A stretch of 64,000 bases of DNA from Paenibacillus soyae (GTDB lineage Bacteria > Bacillota > Bacilli > Paenibacillales > Paenibacillaceae). Shown in pieces: positions 61,326-64,000 of the stretch (position 1 is the first letter of the stretch; each line of letters opens with the position of its first letter). Location: the NCBI RefSeq assembly GCF_024623455.1, contig NZ_JANIPJ010000021.1, positions 1-64,000 of the forward strand. Reading direction: 5' to 3'. A program made the position numbers and the translations under genes. The notes beneath the pieces were generated by a model, which was not told the DNA's origin, searched no databases, and worked only from the letters and a program-made list of their open reading frames with translations.

Positions 61326-63440
61326 TTAAGGTGCGTCTTGTCCGGCTTCGATTCGGAACTGGGCAACCGCGTCCTTCAGCTCGGCCACGAGCTCCACAAG
61401 ACGACCCGCATGCTGAGACACCACGGCGATCGATTCGGTCTGCATATCCATAGTGGATGCAATCTGCTGCGTGGAAGCCGTTGTCTGCTCCGAGACGGCC
61501 AGAATCGTCTGAATCGAGGCGACTACTTTCTCCTTCTGCGCTTCGATGCCGGAGATCGTACCGAGCTCTCCTTGCATATGAGCCTGCATCCGTCCGAGCG
61601 AATCGTTCATTCTTCCCATCGCTTTGCTGACCTCGGCTACCGCCGTCCGCTGCGTTTCGTTCATGGCGTTCGTTGCGCCAACGACGGCTACGAGCTCTGC
61701 CGTTTGCGCCAGCATGCCGTTGATCGTCTCCTGGATGCGCTTCGCCGATAGCTTGGCCTGATCCGCCAGACTCCGCACCTCGTTCGCGACAACCGCGAAG
61801 CCCTTGCCGTGTTCGCCCGCCCGCGCGGCTTCTATAGAAGCATTGATCGACAATAGATTGGTCTGCTGCGTAATTTCGAATATCGCTTTCGTGACCGACG
61901 AGATCGATTGCGACTGCCGGCTTAGCTCGTCCACCATGGCCGATACCTGCCCGAACGCCTGCTCCAGCCGGACATAGGACTGCTCGAGCCGCACCACTTG
62001 GCTGTTGCCGCCTTCAAGATCGCGGCTCGAATCCGCAAGCACCAGCTTCATCTCGTCGGATTGGCCGATTAACGTCTCGATATCACGGCTTAACGCGTGA
62101 ACGGCTTCGGAGCTCTTCTCGATTTCGGACGAGGTATGGGACGCGCCGCGCGCGATTTCTTCCGCGGAACGCGCCACTTCTTTGCCGGAGACCGCGTTCT
62201 CGCCGGACACATACTCGACGCCGGAAGCCGTTTCTTCTACGGCCTCTACGCTTGCATGAACCCTCCGGATTAGCCCCCGCATACTGCCGAGCATCGCGTT
62301 ATAGCTGCTAGCCAGCTCTCCGATTTCATCCTGTTTGTCGTAACGAAACTCCGTAACCAGGTCGCCTTCGGAAGTCTTCGCGATCGTCGAACGAAGAGAG
62401 TTGATCGTCTTGAGCAATCCCGTTGCGATATAGTAGGCCGCCAGTGCTCCGATAACAAGGCCGATCGCGAGCGCGATCAGGCTCGTGCCCAAGAACTCGA
62501 ATAGGCTTCCGGTCAGCGTTTTTTTGTCCATGAAGGAAACGACGGTCCAATTCATCGAATACACGAATGAAACCTCGCCTTTGTAGCCGACGCCGTCCCA
62601 CTTGAAGTCGATGCCGCTTCTCTCTCCCGCTGCCACGTCCGCTACCCAGCCGAACGATTGCTTCATGTCGGCTGCTTCGGCGAGCGCATCCGCCACGCCC
62701 GGCAATTTGCCGCTTGCGTTCGGGTCGATGTTGGTTCCGTCCAGCCCCTGCATGAACGATGAAATGATCAGCCCCTGATTATCGTAGATGATCAGCTTCT
62801 TATCACCGAACCGTTCGTTCGATTCCCGCAGCAGCCCGATTCCGTTCAGGTCGATATCGAAGCCCGCCACGCCGCGCCACTCGTCGCCGATCAAGACGGG
62901 CGTAACGATCGAAACGGTCATCTTGCCCGAGATGTCGTCCATCCGAACATCCGTCCAGGCGGTATCCTTCTTCTGCTCTGCAAGCTTATAGAGAGGCATC
63001 TCCCTCGCGTCGCCCGCATGGCCGGTCTCGTGAGTCATGAGCAGCTGTCCCGTCGCTGCGGAAATATAGAAGGCTCCCAGCAGCGACTGGTCCTGAGCCT
63101 TCACTTCCTGCAGCATGCTCGCGATATCCGAATCCGTATAGCCCGCACGCTGACTGATCCGGCCGATCTCCCCCGCCATCCGTTCGGCCGACTTCTCGTA
63201 TTGCTCGGCGAACATGCGGAACTCCCTGGTAGCGCTTTCAACTTGTATCGCGTTCCCGTCCGCGAATGTCTCCCCCAGCGAAGCTTGCATAATTCCGAAG
63301 TTCATCGCGGTCGAGCCGAGCAGCGCGAGAAGAACCGCCGCTGAGATCAGCGCCATCCACTTGACCCGCAGCGACCGCCCGTTCATGCGAAAGCGAACGC
63401 CCCGCCGGAGAACGTTCTTCCATTCTCGTATCTTTATCAT
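61326..63440 (-). CDS. Methyl-accepting chemotaxis protein with dCache sensor
   Basis: A 704-residue chemoreceptor. A first membrane helix (about 28-48) is followed by a large external dCache-like domain (about 55-330) with [19 protein letters not shown] and [16 protein letters not shown] second helix (about 335-358), a HAMP domain and a signalling coiled coil with [20 protein letters not shown] then follow. It lies upstream of the sugar ABC operon on the same strand, 112 bp away, so a role in taxis to the transported sugar or its binding protein is plausible. Confidence 0.9.
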   Translation of the reverse strand: MIKIREWKNVLRRGVRFRMNGRSLRVKWMALISAAVLLALLGSTAMNFGIMQASLGETFADGNAIQVESATREFRMFAEQYEKSAERMAGEIGRISQRAGYTDSDIASMLQEVKAQDQSLLGAFYISAATGQLLMTHETGHAGDAREMPLYKLAEQKKDTAWTDVRMDDISGKMTVSIVTPVLIGDEWRGVAGFDIDLNGIGLLRESNERFGDKKLIIYDNQGLIISSFMQGLDGTNIDPNASGKLPGVADALAEAADMKQSFGWVADVAAGERSGIDFKWDGVGYKGEVSFVYSMNWTVVSFMDKKTLTGSLFEFLGTSLIALAIGLVIGALAAYYIATGLLKTINSLRSTIAKTSEGDLVTEFRYDKQDEIGELASSYNAMLGSMRGLIRRVHASVEAVEETASGVEYVSGENAVSGKEVARSAEEIARGASHTSSEIEKSSEAVHALSRDIETLIGQSDEMKLVLADSSRDLEGGNSQVVRLEQSYVRLEQAFGQVSAMVDELSRQSQSISSVTKAIFEITQQTNLLSINASIEAARAGEHGKGFAVVANEVRSLADQAKLSAKRIQETINGMLAQTAELVAVVGATNAMNETQRTAVAEVSKAMGRMNDSLGRMQAHMQGELGTISGIEAQKEKVVASIQTILAVSEQTTASTQQIASTMDMQTESIAVVSQHAGRLVELVAELKDAVAQFRIEAGQDAP

Positions 63441-63627
63441 CCGTTTATCCCCCTAATGATTTGTTCTGCTTCCCTTCCTCCCCAAATATTACTCGACTTG
63501 GTTCGACACCGACCTAACAAATTGGTAGACAAATTTGCGGTGCCTAGCATTTTTTTGCGATGCGTAACTTTGAGTCCCATAATGGCGTAAAAGGAAAGAT
63601 GGGAAATTGTTCAACGAGGTGACTTGC

Positions 63628-63933
63628 ATGGTAGAGAAACTATTCGGAATCGTCTTTATCTGGGGAATCCAGGCACTGTTAGTCTGGAGCTTGCTTCTCG
63701 CGATTAAGCATGCGGCCGAAGAGAAAAAATGGGGCTTTATCGCCTTCTTCATCTATATATTTCATTATGCGAAAGCTTCTTTCGGCACGTGGATCGGTCT
63801 GGTCGCGATCGTGTTCGGCATCGGCATCTTAAGCATGGCGGATAAGCTCGGCGAAATTCTCGGCGGCGTCTTCTTCCTTCTGTTCGGCATCGTCGTCGTA
63901 TATTGGTGCTTCCCGAGGAAAGAGGCGGGGTAA
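63628..63933 (+). CDS. Small membrane protein, hypothetical
   Basis: A 101-residue protein with three hydrophobic segments (about 5-26, 35-52 and 57-95) and a positive C-terminus. No family is recognised. ATG 63628 follows ACGAGGTG by about 7 nt; TTG 63607 would add seven residues. It stands alone and is followed by a strong terminator. Confidence 0.65.
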   Translation: MVEKLFGIVFIWGIQALLVWSLLLAIKHAAEEKKWGFIAFFIYIFHYAKASFGTWIGLVAIVFGIGILSMADKLGEILGGVFFLLFGIVVVYWCFPRKEAG

Positions 63934-63952
63934 AGCTCGTCGCTCGGAAGAA

Positions 63953-63990
63953 AAAGAAGGATCTCCCCGGCTCGGGAGATCCTTCTTTTG
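63953..63990 (+). terminator. Terminator of the small membrane gene
   Basis: AGAAGGATCTCCC and GGGAGATCCTTCT pair perfectly around CGGCTC, and TTTTG follows. Confidence 0.85.
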
Positions 63991-64000
63991 TGTGCAGCTT

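Overview
The window comes from the chromosome of a spore-forming, S-layer-bearing Gram-positive bacterium of the Paenibacillaceae (Paenibacillus/Cohnella-like). The indications are two YheC/YheD-type spore-coat ATP-grasp proteins, two SLH-domain surface proteins (one a roughly 2400-residue amylopullulanase), strong AGGAGG-type ribosome sites, frequent GTG/TTG starts, moderately high GC and many CBO0543/DUF-type membrane proteins typical of paenibacilli. No tRNA, rRNA, CRISPR array, transposase or prophage was recognised.

Layout. 0.3-5 kb: a TetR regulator, an NmrA-like dehydrogenase, a 14-TM DHA2 exporter and a membrane-anchored multicopper oxidase, all preceded by copies of one operator-like dyad. 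5-12.7 kb: an MHYT-PAS-GGDEF-EAL c-di-GMP enzyme, a two-gene membrane cassette, a TPR-S41 protease lipoprotein and a WYL regulator. 12.7-21.6 kb: mostly housekeeping genes (alpha/beta hydrolase, DUF2156 protein, luciferase-like monooxygenase beside a truncated TetR gene, deoD, greA, a SUKH protein, an M3 oligopeptidase). 21.7-35.6 kb: the YheC/D and SLH genes, small DUF membrane proteins, a second copy of the two-gene membrane cassette, and a cyclic di-GMP riboswitch heading an operon for a STAS-like protein and a KAS III-like protein. An alkyltransferase-like protein, an MCP and a Nif3-like protein follow. 35.7-43.1 kb: the amylopullulanase with LacI/CcpA-like operators. 43.4-52.3 kb: two VOC proteins, a MerR/TipAS regulator on a 19-bp-spacer promoter, an exonuclease-hydrolase-zinc phospholipase-like run, and an ABC exporter pair with an APH-like kinase. 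52.7-57.3 kb: a MetF-like reductase, a second TetR + DHA2 exporter module paralogous to the first, then an orphan polymorphic-toxin tail and a pentapeptide-repeat protein bracketed by 51-bp repeats. 57.3-64 kb: a ChvE-MmsA-MmsB sugar ABC operon, a dCache chemoreceptor and a small membrane protein.

How the genes work together. Several modules concern sensing and removal of small toxic molecules (two TetR/DHA2 systems, MerR/TipAS, ABC pair plus kinase). Others concern starch or sugar use (surface amylopullulanase, monosaccharide ABC operon, chemoreceptor). A third theme is c-di-GMP signalling: one synthesis/degradation enzyme and one riboswitch-controlled operon lie in the same window. The most unusual items are the riboswitch operon with a KAS III-like protein lacking two catalytic residues, the duplicated two-gene membrane cassette of unknown function, and the toxin tail whose reading frame ends at a repeat array.
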